From NCBI GenBank assembly GCA_016708905.1, contig JADJEV010000003.1, positions 372,001 through 436,000 of the forward strand: 64,000 nt of DNA. Reading direction: 5' to 3'. Source of the stretch: Candidatus Methylophosphatis roskildensis. Its GTDB lineage: Bacteria; Pseudomonadota; Gammaproteobacteria; Burkholderiales; Rhodocyclaceae. The translations under genes were made by a program, and so were the position numbers. Positions within the stretch are counted from its first letter, which is position 1. The number at the start of each line of letters is the position of its first letter. Below, one piece after another: positions 27,340-36,794 of the stretch. Under the pieces are notes generated by a model that was given only the letters and a program-made list of their open reading frames with translations, did not search any database and had not been told where the DNA came from.

Positions 27340-28961
27340 GTGACGCTGTCCAAACAGGAACACATCGAACTGGTCTGGGCGGCGAAGTATTGGAAGATGG
27401 AGCACGGGCGCGCGGCCGCGTGCGCTGAGCCTCGAGGCGGCGTACCAGGAGCGATTCCGACAAGCCGCGCAGCTGCGCAGGCGCGCGAGGCAGCGTTGTT
27501 GTGCGAGTTGGAGGCGGCGCAGGCCAAGATCCGCGATCTGCAGCAACGCCTGTTCGCTCGCAAGAGCGAGCGCGGTTCGCTGATCGACGACAAGCATCGA
27601 GGCGCGCCAGTGGGGTCACGGCGACGCGGACAGCAGCGTGGTGCCCCGGGTCATGGTCGTTCGCGGCAGGCGCACTTGCCGCTGCGCACCGAGGATATCG
27701 AACTCGAATCCGCGCTGTGCCCGGCCTGCGGTGAGCCGCTGGGCGCCTTTGCGGGTACCGAGGACTGCGAGGTTGTGGAAGTCGAGGTGCGGGCGTATCG
27801 CAGGCTGATCCGGCGGCGGCGCTATCGGCGCACCTGCGAGTGTGAGGCGCTGCCGGGCATTGTGACGGCCCCGCCCCCGGCGCGGCTGATCGAGCGCGGT
27901 AAGTTCGGCATCTCGGTGTGGGTGAGTGTGCTGCTGGACAAGTTCCTGTACGGGCGCCCCAGTTACCGCCTGGTGCAGGATCTGGCCGATCAGGGATTGA
28001 ATCTGTCGATGGGCACGCTCACCGGGGGTTGCAGGCCATTGCCCCGCTGTTTGAGCCGGTGTACGAGGCGCTGTTGGACGAGTTGCGAGCCGGGGCGCAC
28101 TGGCACGCCGACGAGACCCGCTGGGAGGTGTTCGTCGACATCGAGGGCAAGCGCGGCCACCGCTGGTACCTGTGGGTATTTCAGTCGCGCGCCGTGGCCT
28201 ACTACGTGCTCGACGCGTCGCGCTCGGCGGCGGTTCCCAGCGCGGTGCTCGCCGAGGTGGACGGGGGCACCATCAGCTGCGACCGCTATGGTGCCTACAA
28301 GAAATTTGCCCGTCTGCATCCGGGCTTCACCTTATTGTATTGCTGGGCGCACCAGCGCCGCGACCTGCTCATGCTGGCCAACGACTATCCGCAACTGGCG
28401 CCCTGGGCACTGGCCTGGGTAGAGTGCATCGGCGTGCTGTTCGCGCTGCACGCACAGCGCCGCGAAGCCTGGCTCGCCGGCCGTGAGTACGGCGAACTGG
28501 ATCGAGGACTGCGTGCGACGGTGCAGGAGATGGCCGACAAGCGCGAGGCGGCGCTGGCCGATCCGACGCTGCCGGCCCCGGCGGCCAAGCTGCTCACCAG
28601 CATGCGCAGGCACTGGGCCGGATTGACGGCGTTTCTCGATCGCCCGCAGCGGGCACTGGACAATAACGAGGCCGAACGGGCCTTGCGTCCGGCGGTCGTC
28701 GGCCGCAAGAACTCTTACGGTTCGGGCAATCAGTGGTCTGGACAACTCGCGGCGATGATGTTCAGTGTGCTGATGAGCCTGCGCCTGTGGCAGGTCAATC
28801 CGCGCACCTGGCTCAGCGCCTACCTGCAGGCCTGTGCCGAAAACGCCAACCGCCCGCCGGATCTGGCCGGGTTCCTGCCCTGGCGCATGGATGCGGCGCG
28901 GCTGGCCGCCCTGCGCAGCGCACCCGCCTTGACCCAACCCCCGGGAGTCGATACCTCGTGA
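27340..28961 (+). pseudogene. IS66-family transposase TnpC with a one-base frameshift
   Basis: Best start is GTG 27340 (MTLSKQEHIELVWAAKYWK). A coiled-coil follows (ELEAAQAKIRDLQQRLFARK), then the zinc-finger-like CPACGEP and CECEALP, then the DDE domain: HWHADETRWEVF, ISCDRYGAYKKF and ALDNNEAERALRP. The frame breaks at 28024-28028, where a run of five G stands against six in the copy at 47439. Adding one G restores a normal TnpC of about 540 aa. The C-terminal end (PPGVDTS) overlaps the druA-like start by four bases. Confidence 0.88.
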
Positions 28962-29817
28962 CCCTGTATTGCGGTCGGCACTTCAGCGCCGATGAACTGC
29001 TGATGATCAAAGGGCTGATCGCCCACACCCCGGGACTCAAACGCACCCCGCTGTCGCGCACCCTGTGCGCGTTGCTGGACTGGAGAAAGCCCAACGGCCA
29101 ACTCAAGGACATGAGCTGCCGCGTGGCATTGCTGCGCATGCAGGCCGATGGCCTGCTCGAGCTGCCGCCCTCGAACATCGTGCAGCCGCGAGGCCGCCCG
29201 CACTTCCCGCCCTCACCAGCCACCGACCCCAGCGTGCGCTGCGCGAACCCGTGCATGCCTTGCCACCCTTGAGGTTGCAGCCGGTCAGCGCCGGCCCCGC
29301 CTCGCGCCTGTGGAACGAGTACATCGCTCGCTACCACTATCTGGGATACACGCCGCTGGCCGGCAGCCAGATGCGCTACAACGTCTTTGCCGGCGAGCAA
29401 CTGCTCGCCCTGATCAGCTTTGGCGCCAGCGCCTGGAAACTGGCCGAGCGCGATCGCTTCATCGGCTGGGAGCAAGCCCAGCGCGAGCGCAACCTGCAAC
29501 TGATCGTCAACAACGCCCGTTTCCTGATCCTGCCCTGGATTCAGTCGAAGGGGCTCGCCTCGAAGATCCTCGCCCTGGCCGCGCGCCAGCTGCCCAACGA
29601 CTGGTTCGCTCGCTACTGCTTGCGCCCCGCGCTGCTCGAGACCTTCGTCGAAACGCCACGTCACCGCGGCACCTGCTACAAGGCCGCCAACTGGATCCAC
29701 GTCGGGCAGACCGTCGGTCGCGGCAAGAAGTCCACCGTGCACCACCCGATTATCCCCATCAAGGACATCTGGCTCTATCCGCTGCGCAAGGACTTCCGCT
29801 CCGTCCTCGCACAGTAA
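28958..29817 (+). pseudogene. DruA-like DUF4338 gene of the IS66 element, one-base frameshift
   Basis: Starts at GTG 28958 in the GTGA overlap with tnpC. The N-terminal module (YCGRHFSADELLMIKGLI, LCALLDW, CRVALLRMQADGLLELPP) is in one frame to about 29238. The DUF4338 core is in the next frame: RYHYLGYTPLAG, RDRFIGWEQ, NNARFLILPW, LPNDW, ETFVETP, RGTCYKAANW. One missing C near 29239 explains the shift: CGCCTGCGC would read S-V-R-L-R-E-P. With it the protein is about 286 aa and has the same two-part plan as the 12497 protein, though the sequences differ widely. Either a recent mutation or a sequence error. Confidence 0.82.
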
Positions 29818-29847
29818 GAGCCCATCACGGGTTCACCGAATACTTAC

Positions 29848-29898
29848 AGTTCCGAAAGCACCATGAGCGGCAACCAATTGAATCTATTCGCGCTTTAA
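29848..29898 (+). pseudogene. IS4-family transposase tail, last part
   Basis: After the IS66 element the duplicated AGTTCCGA continues the frame of 27094-27176 and reads ESTMSGNQLNLFAL, stop at 29896-29898. The following 123 bases (29899-30021) are probably the old IS4-type right end; no gene is visible there. Confidence 0.6.
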
Positions 29899-30168
29899 CC
29901 GGACAGCAGTGCCGCAAACTACTGTCTCCAGCGGCAGACACGCACTCGATGCGTCTCACCTAACTTATTGATTGTAAATAACCCATGCCTGTGCCGCATT
30001 TGCGACGACGCTGTTGACATTCAGTGCCGACGCACATGTGCTGAAACCCTGATGCTACAAGGGGTGGGAGCGCGGGCAAAAATATTTTCTTCGCGAAAGG
30101 GCTAGACAGCCGGATTTCGGTCTTGGATAATCGAGCGTGAGCCAACACGCCTTAAGGGCTTTCACGCG

Positions 30169-31098
30169 ATGTTCCAATCTGATGGGTTGAACCTGTGGCA
30201 AGGCAATCGCGAGATTGGCGCAGAAGATATTGCCTACATCCGCACTCTGATAGAGCGCTTTCCCAGGTTGGCGCGCTCGGAATTGGCTGACACGCTGTGC
30301 GAACATCTGGGGTGGCTCACGCCGGCGGGTGCGCCCAAGAAAGAGGCTTGCAGGAAGTTGCTGGCGCGCCTGGAAGCGGGCGGCGAGATTCGTCTGCCGG
30401 CGCGGCGCACACAGGGCGGCGACCAGACGAGCGGGCGGGACAGGGCAGCAACGCCCAGCGTGCCGATTGTCTCGGGTGAGTCGGTGCAGTGCACGTTGGC
30501 GCAGCTTGGGCCGGTGCGCTTGCGCCTGCTTGGGCAGGCGCACGATGTGGCGCAGTGCAATGCCTATGTCGAGCGCTTTCATCCGCTGGGCTACCACAAG
30601 CCGTTTGGCTATTGGGCGCGCTACCGCATTGAGGCCGCCGATCGAAGCCTGGGCTATCTGCTGCTGTGTGGCGCGGCCAGGGCAATCGAGCCGCGTGATC
30701 GCTGGATCGGCTGGAGTGCGCGCCAGCGCCTGGCGAACCTGCCCTGGGTGGTCAACAATAATCGTTTCCTGGTGTTTCCCTGGGTGCGGATCGAGCACTT
30801 GGCCAGCCATGTGCTGGGCCAGCTGGCACGCCAGTTGGCCGATGACTGGCAGGCGTGCTGGGGATACCGGCCGCTGCTGCTGGAGAGCTTTGTCGATCCG
30901 GCGCACTATCGCGGCACCTGCTACCGCGGCGCCGGCTGGCAGTTGCTGGGGCACACCAGCGGTCGCGGTTTGGCGCGCCCCGGCAAGCACTATCACAGCT
31001 CTGCCAAGCTGATCTTCGTCAAAGCGCTGCAGGCGCAGTGCCGTCGCCTGCTGTGCTGCGATCAACTCCAGGAAAGGCACGAACCATGGGCAAAGTGA
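30169..31098 (+). CDS. DruA-like DUF4338 protein carried by an IS (copy 3)
   Basis: 309 aa, identical to the copies at 12497 and 25692. All core motifs are present and there is no frame break. Overlaps the transposase start by 13 bases. Confidence 0.85.
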   Translation: MFQSDGLNLWQGNREIGAEDIAYIRTLIERFPRLARSELADTLCEHLGWLTPAGAPKKEACRKLLARLEAGGEIRLPARRTQGGDQTSGRDRAATPSVPIVSGESVQCTLAQLGPVRLRLLGQAHDVAQCNAYVERFHPLGYHKPFGYWARYRIEAADRSLGYLLLCGAARAIEPRDRWIGWSARQRLANLPWVVNNNRFLVFPWVRIEHLASHVLGQLARQLADDWQACWGYRPLLLESFVDPAHYRGTCYRGAGWQLLGHTSGRGLARPGKHYHSSAKLIFVKALQAQCRRLLCCDQLQERHEPWAK

Positions 31099-32621
31099 GC
31101 CGGCGTCCGGCACGAGAGGCGGCCAAGCAAGCGCTTCAAAAAAAACACCAGTACCGTGAGTTGCGCCAGCAACAACAAGCCGCCGGACTCATTGTTCCTG
31201 CGCCGCCGAGCCCAGCCAGCCGCTTAAGCCCTTACCAAAGCGTTGAAGAAGAATGTCACGCGCGCACCGAGGCCGTTACCGAGCAGGCGCGCGTGTTCAG
31301 AGCGCAGCTGCCGACGCTGCTTAAACGACTGCGTCAGATCCAGGACACGCGCAACCCGAAAAAGCTCAAGCACGCGCTGGTGAGCCTGATGCTGTATGGC
31401 ATCCTGGTGTTTGTCCTGCACTACAGCTCACGGCGGGAAGCCAACACCGATATCACGCGGCCCATGTTCGAGCACAACCTGCGGCTGCTGTTCCCCGAGT
31501 TGGACAGTTTGCCCCATGCCGATACGTTGTTTCGTCTGCTGAGCAAGATCGATGTGGGCCAAATCGAGCACGCACATATCGATTTGGTCGAGCGGCTCAT
31601 CCGCAAGAAGAAGTTTGCAAACTACCGGATCAATAACTGCTATCCCATCGCCATCGATGGCACGCAGAAGGTGGGCGGCGCCACTTTGTGGAGCGAGTCG
31701 CTACAGGAAAAGCGTCTGTCAGGGTCCGATCAGGACGCGCCCGAGCACGCCCGCTATCAGTACCACGTCTATGTCCTGGAAGCGAACCTGTGCTTTCACA
31801 ACGGCATGGTGATTCCGCTGATGAGCGAGTTTCTCGACTATCAGCACGGTGACACCGAGCAGAACAAGCAGGACTGCGAGCTGCGGGCCTTTCACCGCCT
31901 GGCCGAGCGCATCAAAAAGGCCTTTCCCCGCCTGGCGGTGATGCTGCTGCTTGACGGACTGTATCCCAACGGGCCCGTGCTGGAGCGTTGCCGCGATTAT
32001 CACTGGCAGTTCATGATCGTGCTCAAAGACGATTCGCTGCCCACGGTGTGGACGGAATACGGCGCTCTGCTGAAGTTCAAACCCGACAATGAACACCGCC
32101 AGAGCTGGGGCGAGCGAGCGCAGCACTTTCGTTGGGTCAATGACATTCGTTACGAATACGGACCCAACCACCGCCATCACCGCGACGTGCACGTCGTGCT
32201 CTGCCGCGAAAACTGGCAAGCGCTCGACGAGGACGGCGAGATCGTGACAAAGACCGCCAAACATGCCTGGATCTCAAGCCAAAAGCTGCGGCGCGAGAAC
32301 GTCCACCAACGCTGCAATCTGGCGGCGCGTCACCGTTGGGGGATCGAGAGCTGCAACCTGGTCGAAAAGCACCACGGTTACCGCTACGAGCATCTCTTCG
32401 CCAAGAATTGGAACGCGATGCGCGGCTATCATTACCTGATGCGTCTCGCGCACCTGCTCAACACCCTGGCACGCTTCTCGAGCGCGCTGGTCGCGCAGCA
32501 TCTGGCGATCGGTGTGCGCGCCTTCATACAATTCGTGCGCAGCACCTATAGCGGCCCATGGCTCGATCCGCCAACGGTCAAACAGCGCATGGAACGTCCG
32601 TTCCAGCTTCGCTTCACCTGA
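31086..32621 (+). CDS. DDE transposase of DruA-IS (copy 3)
   Basis: 511 aa, identical to copies 1 and 2, with the three acidic catalytic residues. ATG 31086 is preceded by AGGAAAGG. About 210 non-coding bases separate the stop from the right terminal repeat. Confidence 0.88.
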   Translation: MGKVSRRPAREAAKQALQKKHQYRELRQQQQAAGLIVPAPPSPASRLSPYQSVEEECHARTEAVTEQARVFRAQLPTLLKRLRQIQDTRNPKKLKHALVSLMLYGILVFVLHYSSRREANTDITRPMFEHNLRLLFPELDSLPHADTLFRLLSKIDVGQIEHAHIDLVERLIRKKKFANYRINNCYPIAIDGTQKVGGATLWSESLQEKRLSGSDQDAPEHARYQYHVYVLEANLCFHNGMVIPLMSEFLDYQHGDTEQNKQDCELRAFHRLAERIKKAFPRLAVMLLLDGLYPNGPVLERCRDYHWQFMIVLKDDSLPTVWTEYGALLKFKPDNEHRQSWGERAQHFRWVNDIRYEYGPNHRHHRDVHVVLCRENWQALDEDGEIVTKTAKHAWISSQKLRRENVHQRCNLAARHRWGIESCNLVEKHHGYRYEHLFAKNWNAMRGYHYLMRLAHLLNTLARFSSALVAQHLAIGVRAFIQFVRSTYSGPWLDPPTVKQRMERPFQLRFT

Positions 32622-32843
32622 CAGGCCTGCAAACCGCGCTGTCCCATCCCTGCATTCGCCGCGGGGCGCCCCGCTATTGCCCGAACGTCACCGGGCTGTC
32701 GAATCCGACCGGGCCAGCGCTCAGGCGCACTCGCAAAAGCGCCTTCTCGGCCACCTGTTTGACCCAAATCCGCCCGAGTCTTCCGAATAATCGTGCTACA
32801 ACCTGAATCGACGCTATACGTGCGTCGGCACTGGTTGACATTA

Positions 32844-34263
32844 GAGCCTCTTGCAAAACGCGGTGGATGCGGAGGATTTTTTTCATCGAGAGGCGAAATG
32901 GAGGGGTGCAGGCGGCCATTTCTGGCATGATGCGGTTATCGATGCCAACACCATAACGCCTGCGAAATGAATGCTACCCGACCCGAAGTGATCATGCAAC
33001 GCTGGAAGGTGATTCAACACGAACTGTTGCCCGAATTGCGGGACCAAGTGGGAACCCTGACGCCGAAGCTGGAGCGGGTCGTTCATACCCTGGAATGGGT
33101 ACGGATCGAGGACTTCACGGCCGCGTCGTGGTGTGGTCTCGGGCGCCCGCCGCATGAGCGGGCGTGGCTGGCCAATGCCTTCGTCGCCAAGTCGGTGCTG
33201 GGACTGACCAGCACGACGGCGCTGATCGAACGCCTGAGCGCCGACCGCGCACTGCGCCGCATCTGTGGATTTGTGCTGTGCAAGAAACTGCCATCGGAGT
33301 CCACCTTCTCGCGCGCCTTCGAGCAATTCGCCGAAAGATGCTTGGCCGAGCGCGTGCATGAAGCGCTGATCCGGGAGCATCTCGGCGATCGACTGATCGG
33401 GCACATCAGCCGAGACGGCACCGCCATTGAAACGCGCGAGCGTCCGCTTCGGACAAAGCCGCAACCGGATGCGGCTCCGGCAGTGTGGCGCAAACGAGGT
33501 CGCCCTCGCAAAGGTGAGCTTCGCCCCCCGGCCAAGGCATCGCCGCTCTCTCGCCAACGCCAACAGAGCTTGGCACAGATGATCCAGGACATCCCCAGCG
33601 CATGTGATCGCGGAACCAAGTGCAATGCTCAAGGCTACAAGATCAGTTGAAACGGCTACAAGCTGCACCTGGACACCGCCGACTGCGGCGTGCCGATTAC
33701 TGCACTGCGGTCCTCTGCTTCGATGCACGACAGCCGTGCCGCCATCCCACTCTCGCTGATGAGCGCACAGCGGGTCACCAACCTCTACGATCTGATGGAC
33801 GCGGCCTACTGCAGCGTCGAGTTGCGCGAACACAGCCGCAGCCTGGGGCATGTCCCTCTGATCGATCACAACCCTCGCAAAGGCGAGAAGATCGATTTCG
33901 CGCCGGCCGAGGCAATCAGGTACAACGAACGCACTGCCGCCGAGCGCAGCAACGCGCGACTCAAGGATGAGTTCGGCGGCAAAATCATCCTGGTCAAGGG
34001 CGGCACCAAGGTCATGGGACACTTGATGTTCGGTGTCCTGGCGTTGTCTGCCGATCAATTGATGCGATTGCGACAATGATTCTCTGCCCCTGTCCGGCAC
34101 GGATGCATTCGATGGTGCAGGGCAGCTTTCGCGCTGAATCATGACAAATATGCGAACCGGCTAGAAACGTAGTCAGCACGAACCCGCCGCCGCCAAAAAA
34201 GCGCTTCTGGAAAGCGAATGCGGCAGCTCAGAGTCATCGAATTTCGAGTTTTGCAAGAGGCTC
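32844..34263 (+). mobile_element. DUF772-type (IS5/IS1182-like) insertion sequence
   Basis: 1420 bp with 16-bp inverted ends GAGCCTCTTGCAAAAC. No target duplication is obvious because DruA-IS copy 3 sits one base from the left tip. It contains one transposase gene stopped by a nonsense codon. The left 209 bases occur again as a fragment at 26885-27093. The last 180 bases before the right tip hold no gene. Confidence 0.85.
32967..34079 (+). pseudogene. DUF772-type DDE transposase with an in-frame TGA
   Basis: 370 codons in one frame, broken by TGA at 33648-33650. The N-terminal part has the DUF772 block (LGLTSTTALIERLSADRALR, CGFVLCKKLPSESTFSRAF) and SRDGTAIE with the first Asp. After the stop come NGYKLHLDTADCGVP, LMDAAYCS (second Asp) and AERSNARLKDEFGG (Glu). 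The stop sits where a Trp (TGG) would fit: KIS-W-NGYKLH. A single G-to-A change is the likely cause; the element would then depend on another copy. Confidence 0.8.
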
Positions 34264-34486
34264 GCTGCTTGTTGCTTGATAGGCTGCCAAGTAGTAACTT
34301 CGGCGTTGCGCGCCAGAAGAATGAGGTATTGTTTGGACAATGAGGCGCTTGTGGCAAAGCGAGATCGGGTGAATCTTGATCGCGTTGCGATACTTTCGAC
34401 CTTAGTGAAGTTGAAGTGCTGTCTATACACTGATTGCCTCGGCTGAGGTTCGCCGTTGGACGGCCTATCGATCAAGGGGAGAAGTC
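34264..34486 (+). promoter_or_regulatory. Leader region of the EPS export operon
   Basis: 223 bases between the IS right end and the export lipoprotein. It must hold the promoter for the 34487-39477 operon, unless the IS supplies one. AAGGGGAGAAG just before ATG 34487 is the ribosome site. I found no clear sigma-54 or sigma-70 pair. Confidence 0.35.
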
Positions 34487-35122
34487 ATGCTTGAACGGTT
34501 TGATCTCAGAAGTCGCGTTGTTACAAGTCATGCTTTTTCGATATTGGCCATTGTCGTTTCGATGGTTGGATGTGTGTCAAGTAAATTTGCCCCACCTCCC
34601 CCGACAGCTGATGGCGGGGAGTACAGCTATCTCATCGGGCCAGGCGACACGCTGAATATTGCGGTTTGGCGGAATCCGGAGCTTTCGATGACGGTTCCTG
34701 TGCGCCCTGATGGCAAAATCAGCACCCCGTTGGTTCAGGATCTTGTGGCCATCGGGAAGGATCCAAAGACACTGGCCAAGGATATCGAGAAGTCGTTGGC
34801 GACTTACATTCGGGATCCGGTTGTGACGGTTATTGTTACCAATTTCGTCGGTCCATATGGCGAGCAGGTGCGCGTAATTGGCGAGGCGGCGAAACCGCAG
34901 ACCCTGCCATACAAGCAGAAGATGACCCTGCTGGATGTAATGATCGCTGTGGGCGGGCTAACCGATTTTGCGAATGGAAATGCAGCGACTATCCTTCGCA
35001 CCAGGGAGAACAATAAGCAGTACTCGGTCCGGCTCAAGGATCTCGTCAAAGGTGGAGACTATTCCGCTAACGTGGAGATGAAGCCCGGCGATATTGTCAT
35101 CATTCCTCAAAGCTGGTTCTGA
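34487..35122 (+). CDS. epsE: XrtA-type polysaccharide export lipoprotein (Wza/EpsE-like)
   Basis: 211 aa. Signal peptide with lipobox VSMVGC (Cys at about residue 29), then YLIGPGDTLNIAVWRNPEL, the start of the Poly_export domain, and a SLBB-like domain (GEQVRVIGEAAKP, MTLLDVMIAVGGLTDFA, MKPGDIVIIPQSWF). It forms the outer-membrane or periplasmic export channel for the EPS. The short single-SLBB form is that of the exosortase-A EPS loci. First gene of a tight operon with the chain-length protein, kinase and outer-membrane protein. Symbol by family analogy. Confidence 0.9.
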   Translation: MLERFDLRSRVVTSHAFSILAIVVSMVGCVSSKFAPPPPTADGGEYSYLIGPGDTLNIAVWRNPELSMTVPVRPDGKISTPLVQDLVAIGKDPKTLAKDIEKSLATYIRDPVVTVIVTNFVGPYGEQVRVIGEAAKPQTLPYKQKMTLLDVMIAVGGLTDFANGNAATILRTRENNKQYSVRLKDLVKGGDYSANVEMKPGDIVIIPQSWF

Positions 35123-35244
35123 TGGCCGTGGCCCACGTTCGGGTAGCCTTGTCGTGTCTTTTGGCCGGTCTATTGGTTTTGACGATAGGATGTGCTACGC
35201 AGTCCCCTGATGCGCTCGACGGCGTTGATATATGGATGATTTGA
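35122..35244 (+). CDS. Very small putative lipoprotein between export protein and chain-length gene
   Basis: A 40-codon ORF starts at ATG 35122 in a TGATG overlap with the export gene's stop and ends at 35244, 13 bases inside the next gene. It has a basic start, a hydrophobic stretch (SCLLAGLLVLTIGC) with a good lipobox and Cys at about residue 24, and a short acidic tail. The overlaps at both ends favour real translation. I know no family for it; it could also be the remains of a longer lipoprotein gene. Confidence 0.5.
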   Translation: MAVAHVRVALSCLLAGLLVLTIGCATQSPDALDGVDIWMI

Positions 35245-36782
35245 TCCGACGCTCATTGATCCTTTTGCGCGGGATTTGGCATCGACGCTGGATCGGAATG
35301 GCGGTCGCGTGGTTGGCGGGCATTGCTGGTAGCGTTGCCCTCTGGGCGATTCCCCAACGCTATGAGGCTTCGGCGAAGATTTTCGTCGATACCGAGTCAG
35401 TGCTGAAGCCCTTGATGGTCGGGCTCGCCGTACAGCCGAACGTGGATCAACAGGTGACAATGTTGAGTCGTCGCCTGATCAGCCGGCCGAATATCGAAAA
35501 ATTGATAGGAATGGCAAAACTGGATGTCAATGAGAACTCAAAGTCGAGGAAGGCCGCCCTCGTAGAAAGCTTGATTGGCCGACTGGAAATCCTCACACTC
35601 GGAAAGGAAAACCTCTATCGACTGAGTTTTCGGGACACCGATCCTTCTCGGGCAAAACGAGTAGTCGAGTCCCTGACATCAATTTTCATCCAATCGAGTC
35701 AGGTAGAAAGCCAGACAGATTCCCTCGACGCCAAAAAGTTCATCGACGAACAGATCAAGCTTTATGAGGTCAAGCTCTCGGAAGCGGAAAATCGCCTCAA
35801 GGACTTCAGGATTCGCCATTTTGGATTGTCTGAGGGTGGAAAGGGCTTCTTCGCAAGAATGGAGGACGTCAATCTTGAGCTTTCCAAGGCGCGGCTCGAT
35901 TTGAGGGAAGCCGAAAACTCGCGCGATTCGTTGCGGCGAGCGATAGCCGGCGAGGATCCGTTGCTGGTCGGTCCGAGCGCGGTTAGCGACAAGGGTTTGA
36001 CCCCCGAGATTGATGCTCGTATCGATGCTGTGAGGCGAAATCTCGATAGCCTGATGCAGCGCTTTACTGAAGAGCACCCGGATGTTGCGGGAGCGAAACG
36101 GGTGCTCGCCCAATTGGAGGAGCAACGGCGCATTGAGACGGCGGCGCGGGAAAAGACCCCGCCTTCTAGGGCCGCAGGGGCAGTCAGTGCGAACCCCGCC
36201 TACAAGGAGCTGAAGGTTTCGCTGGCGCAGGCTGAGGCCACTGTCGCGTCACTCCGGACGCGAGTTGGCGAATATGAGGCCCGCTACAGGCAGATAAAGG
36301 ATGCCGCACGCTCGGTACCTCAGGTAGAAGCGGAATTGGCACAGCTGAATCGAGACTACGAAGTCAATAAGAAGAACTACGAATTGCTTGTAACTCGGCG
36401 CGAATCCGCGGAACTCTCCGGGCAAATGGAGGCATCGGCGGGCGTTGCGCAGTTTCGTGTTGTCGAGCCTCCGCGGGTCTCGCCCAGGCCGGTAGCGCCG
36501 GACCGCCTAAAGCTTCTGCCAGTTATTCTGCTCGGTGCGCTGGGTGTTGGGGTTGGTGGGAGCTTTGCGGTAAACCGAGTTTGGCCAACTTTCGTGGATG
36601 TCGCGACCCTTCGTGAAGCCACCGGGTTGCCGGTGCTCGGAAGCGTTAGTTTCTATGCGGCGCCGGCAGAAAGAAAAAAGGAGCGTCGCGGGCTAGTTGG
36701 TTTCCTGGCGGCGCTTTTCGGTTTGATCGTCGTCTTTGGAACGGAATTCGCAGCGGTTTTTATGATGGTGAGGACGGCCTGA
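35232..36782 (+). CDS. XrtA-system polysaccharide chain-length determinant (Wzz-like)
   Basis: 516 aa. N-terminal transmembrane segment (GMAVAWLAGIAGSVALW), a Wzz domain (YEASAKIFVDTESVLKPL), a long periplasmic coiled-coil (about residues 150-390), the conserved YEVNKKNYELLVTRRESAEL before the second membrane segment, then a Pro-rich PPRVSPRPVAPDR and a C-terminal transmembrane pair. It is the co-polymerase that sets polymer length together with the kinase that follows 12 bases on. The length and coiled-coil fit the exosortase-linked subfamily, where the kinase is a separate protein. Confidence 0.92.
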   Translation: MDDLIRRSLILLRGIWHRRWIGMAVAWLAGIAGSVALWAIPQRYEASAKIFVDTESVLKPLMVGLAVQPNVDQQVTMLSRRLISRPNIEKLIGMAKLDVNENSKSRKAALVESLIGRLEILTLGKENLYRLSFRDTDPSRAKRVVESLTSIFIQSSQVESQTDSLDAKKFIDEQIKLYEVKLSEAENRLKDFRIRHFGLSEGGKGFFARMEDVNLELSKARLDLREAENSRDSLRRAIAGEDPLLVGPSAVSDKGLTPEIDARIDAVRRNLDSLMQRFTEEHPDVAGAKRVLAQLEEQRRIETAAREKTPPSRAAGAVSANPAYKELKVSLAQAEATVASLRTRVGEYEARYRQIKDAARSVPQVEAELAQLNRDYEVNKKNYELLVTRRESAELSGQMEASAGVAQFRVVEPPRVSPRPVAPDRLKLLPVILLGALGVGVGGSFAVNRVWPTFVDVATLREATGLPVLGSVSFYAAPAERKKERRGLVGFLAALFGLIVVFGTEFAAVFMMVRTA

Positions 36783-36794
36783 CCAAGGCGGGTT

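Larger units (their letters stand above)
27177..29847 (+). mobile_element. IS66-family (ISBst12-like) element carrying a DruA-like gene
   Basis: 2671 bp with 21-bp inverted ends starting GTAAGTATTCGGTGAACC and an 8-bp target duplication AGTTCCGA (27169-27176 and 29848-29855), both normal for IS66. It has a tnpC but no tnpA or tnpB, as in the ISBst12 subgroup. Instead a druA-like gene follows tnpC with a GTGA start/stop overlap. Both genes show one-base frameshifts here. A second, truncated copy lies at 46739-48461. Confidence 0.9.
30022..32833 (+). mobile_element. DruA-IS copy 3 (DUF4338/DruA + DDE transposase)
   Basis: 2812 bp, ends CAGTGCCGACGCAC, flanked by the 9-bp direct repeat GTTGACATT (30013-30021 and 32834-32842). 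It is inserted one base before the tip of the DUF772-type IS at 32844. With copy 2 in inverted orientation it brackets 26769-30021, so the pair could in principle move that segment. Confidence 0.93.

Noticed and set aside
12350..32833. Druantia anti-phage defence system because of DruA homologues
   Set aside because: No druE-type large helicase or druB/C/D/H/M genes are present, and every DruA gene lies inside an IS or is joined to its transposase.
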